DNA from: Seriola aureovittata | Lineage: Eukaryota > Chordata > Actinopteri > Carangiformes > Carangidae | Length of the DNA: 64,000 nt | NCBI RefSeq assembly: GCF_021018895.1 | Contig: NC_079384.1 | Coordinates: 10,029,140 to 10,093,139, forward strand | Reading direction: 5' to 3' | Shown here: piece after piece, positions 63,839 through 64,000 of the stretch | Position numbering within the stretch: position 1 is the first letter of the stretch | Layout: the number at the start of each line of letters is the position of its first letter | Translations under genes and position numbers: made by a program | The notes under the pieces: generated by a model | The model's input: only the letters and a program-made list of their open reading frames with translations | What the model was told of the DNA's origin: nothing | The model's database searches: none

Positions 63839-64000
63839 AAACGGTAAGTAAAAAAGAAAATTTGGGACAATTTAAGAGAAATTTAGGTGCTGTGACTAAC
63901 AACTAGCCAAAGATGCTCCTCAAGTGTTGAAAGCTCTGCAGGAAGTCTAGTAAATGGTGTGTTGGTAGAGGTGTTGGCACGCATATTTCCGTCTGCATCA

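Overview
This is a vertebrate nuclear window, almost certainly from a teleost fish. It has no operons, very low coding density, dense CA/TG, GA, poly-A and poly-G microsatellites, and several repeat types recognisable from fish genomes: a Tc1/mariner element, tRNA-headed SINEs, a CR1/L2-like LINE tail, a Ty3/gypsy pol remnant and short non-autonomous repeats. Attribution to fish rests on these repeats and on the form of the one gene. Species cannot be fixed from the sequence.

The only cellular gene I can support is neuregulin 3 (nrg3), on the minus strand. Its first coding exon runs from 25345 down to 24502: start codon, an upstream in-frame stop, the conserved hydrophobic segment, a long Ser/Thr/Ala/Pro-rich stretch, and a perfect GTAAGT donor. 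By this reading 1-24501 is the start of nrg3 intron 1. I saw no EGF-domain exon there, though I could not search exhaustively. The region about 25346-27300 is the 5' UTR/promoter side: GC-rich, with polypurine tracts, a poly-A block and a G run. Everything to the right (27.3-64 kb) is upstream flanking DNA with no gene I can recognise.

Layout: 1-24.5 kb, nrg3 intron 1 with microsatellites and old repeat fragments (a SINE at 18.2 kb, a LINE scrap at 7.2 kb, copies of a repeat ending in GTTAGTTGCAGCCC). 24.5-27.3 kb, nrg3 exon 1 and upstream region. 27.75-27.98 kb, two adjacent perfect long hairpins with 40-bp and 48-bp arms. 29.57-31.17 kb, a heavily rearranged Ty3/gypsy pol remnant. 35.3 kb and 45.5-46.0 kb, copies of a short repeat with GCTAGC-like termini. 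41.5 kb, a SINE with an exact 14-bp target duplication. 42.2-42.8 kb, a LINE 3' end with an ATT tail. 47.88-49.52 kb, a complete-ended 1640-bp Tc1-like element flanked by TA, with a transposase broken by one nonsense change and one 1-base deletion. 50.6-51.0 kb, two abutting copies of the GCAGCCC-type repeat. 61.8 kb, a very long TG tract. 63.0 kb, another SINE. 63.7 kb, one more interspersed repeat.

No new multi-gene system is visible. The items most worth a second look are the twin hairpins at 27.8 kb, the Tc1-like element with its IR/DR-type ends, the mosaic gypsy remnant, and the sequence architecture upstream of nrg3.
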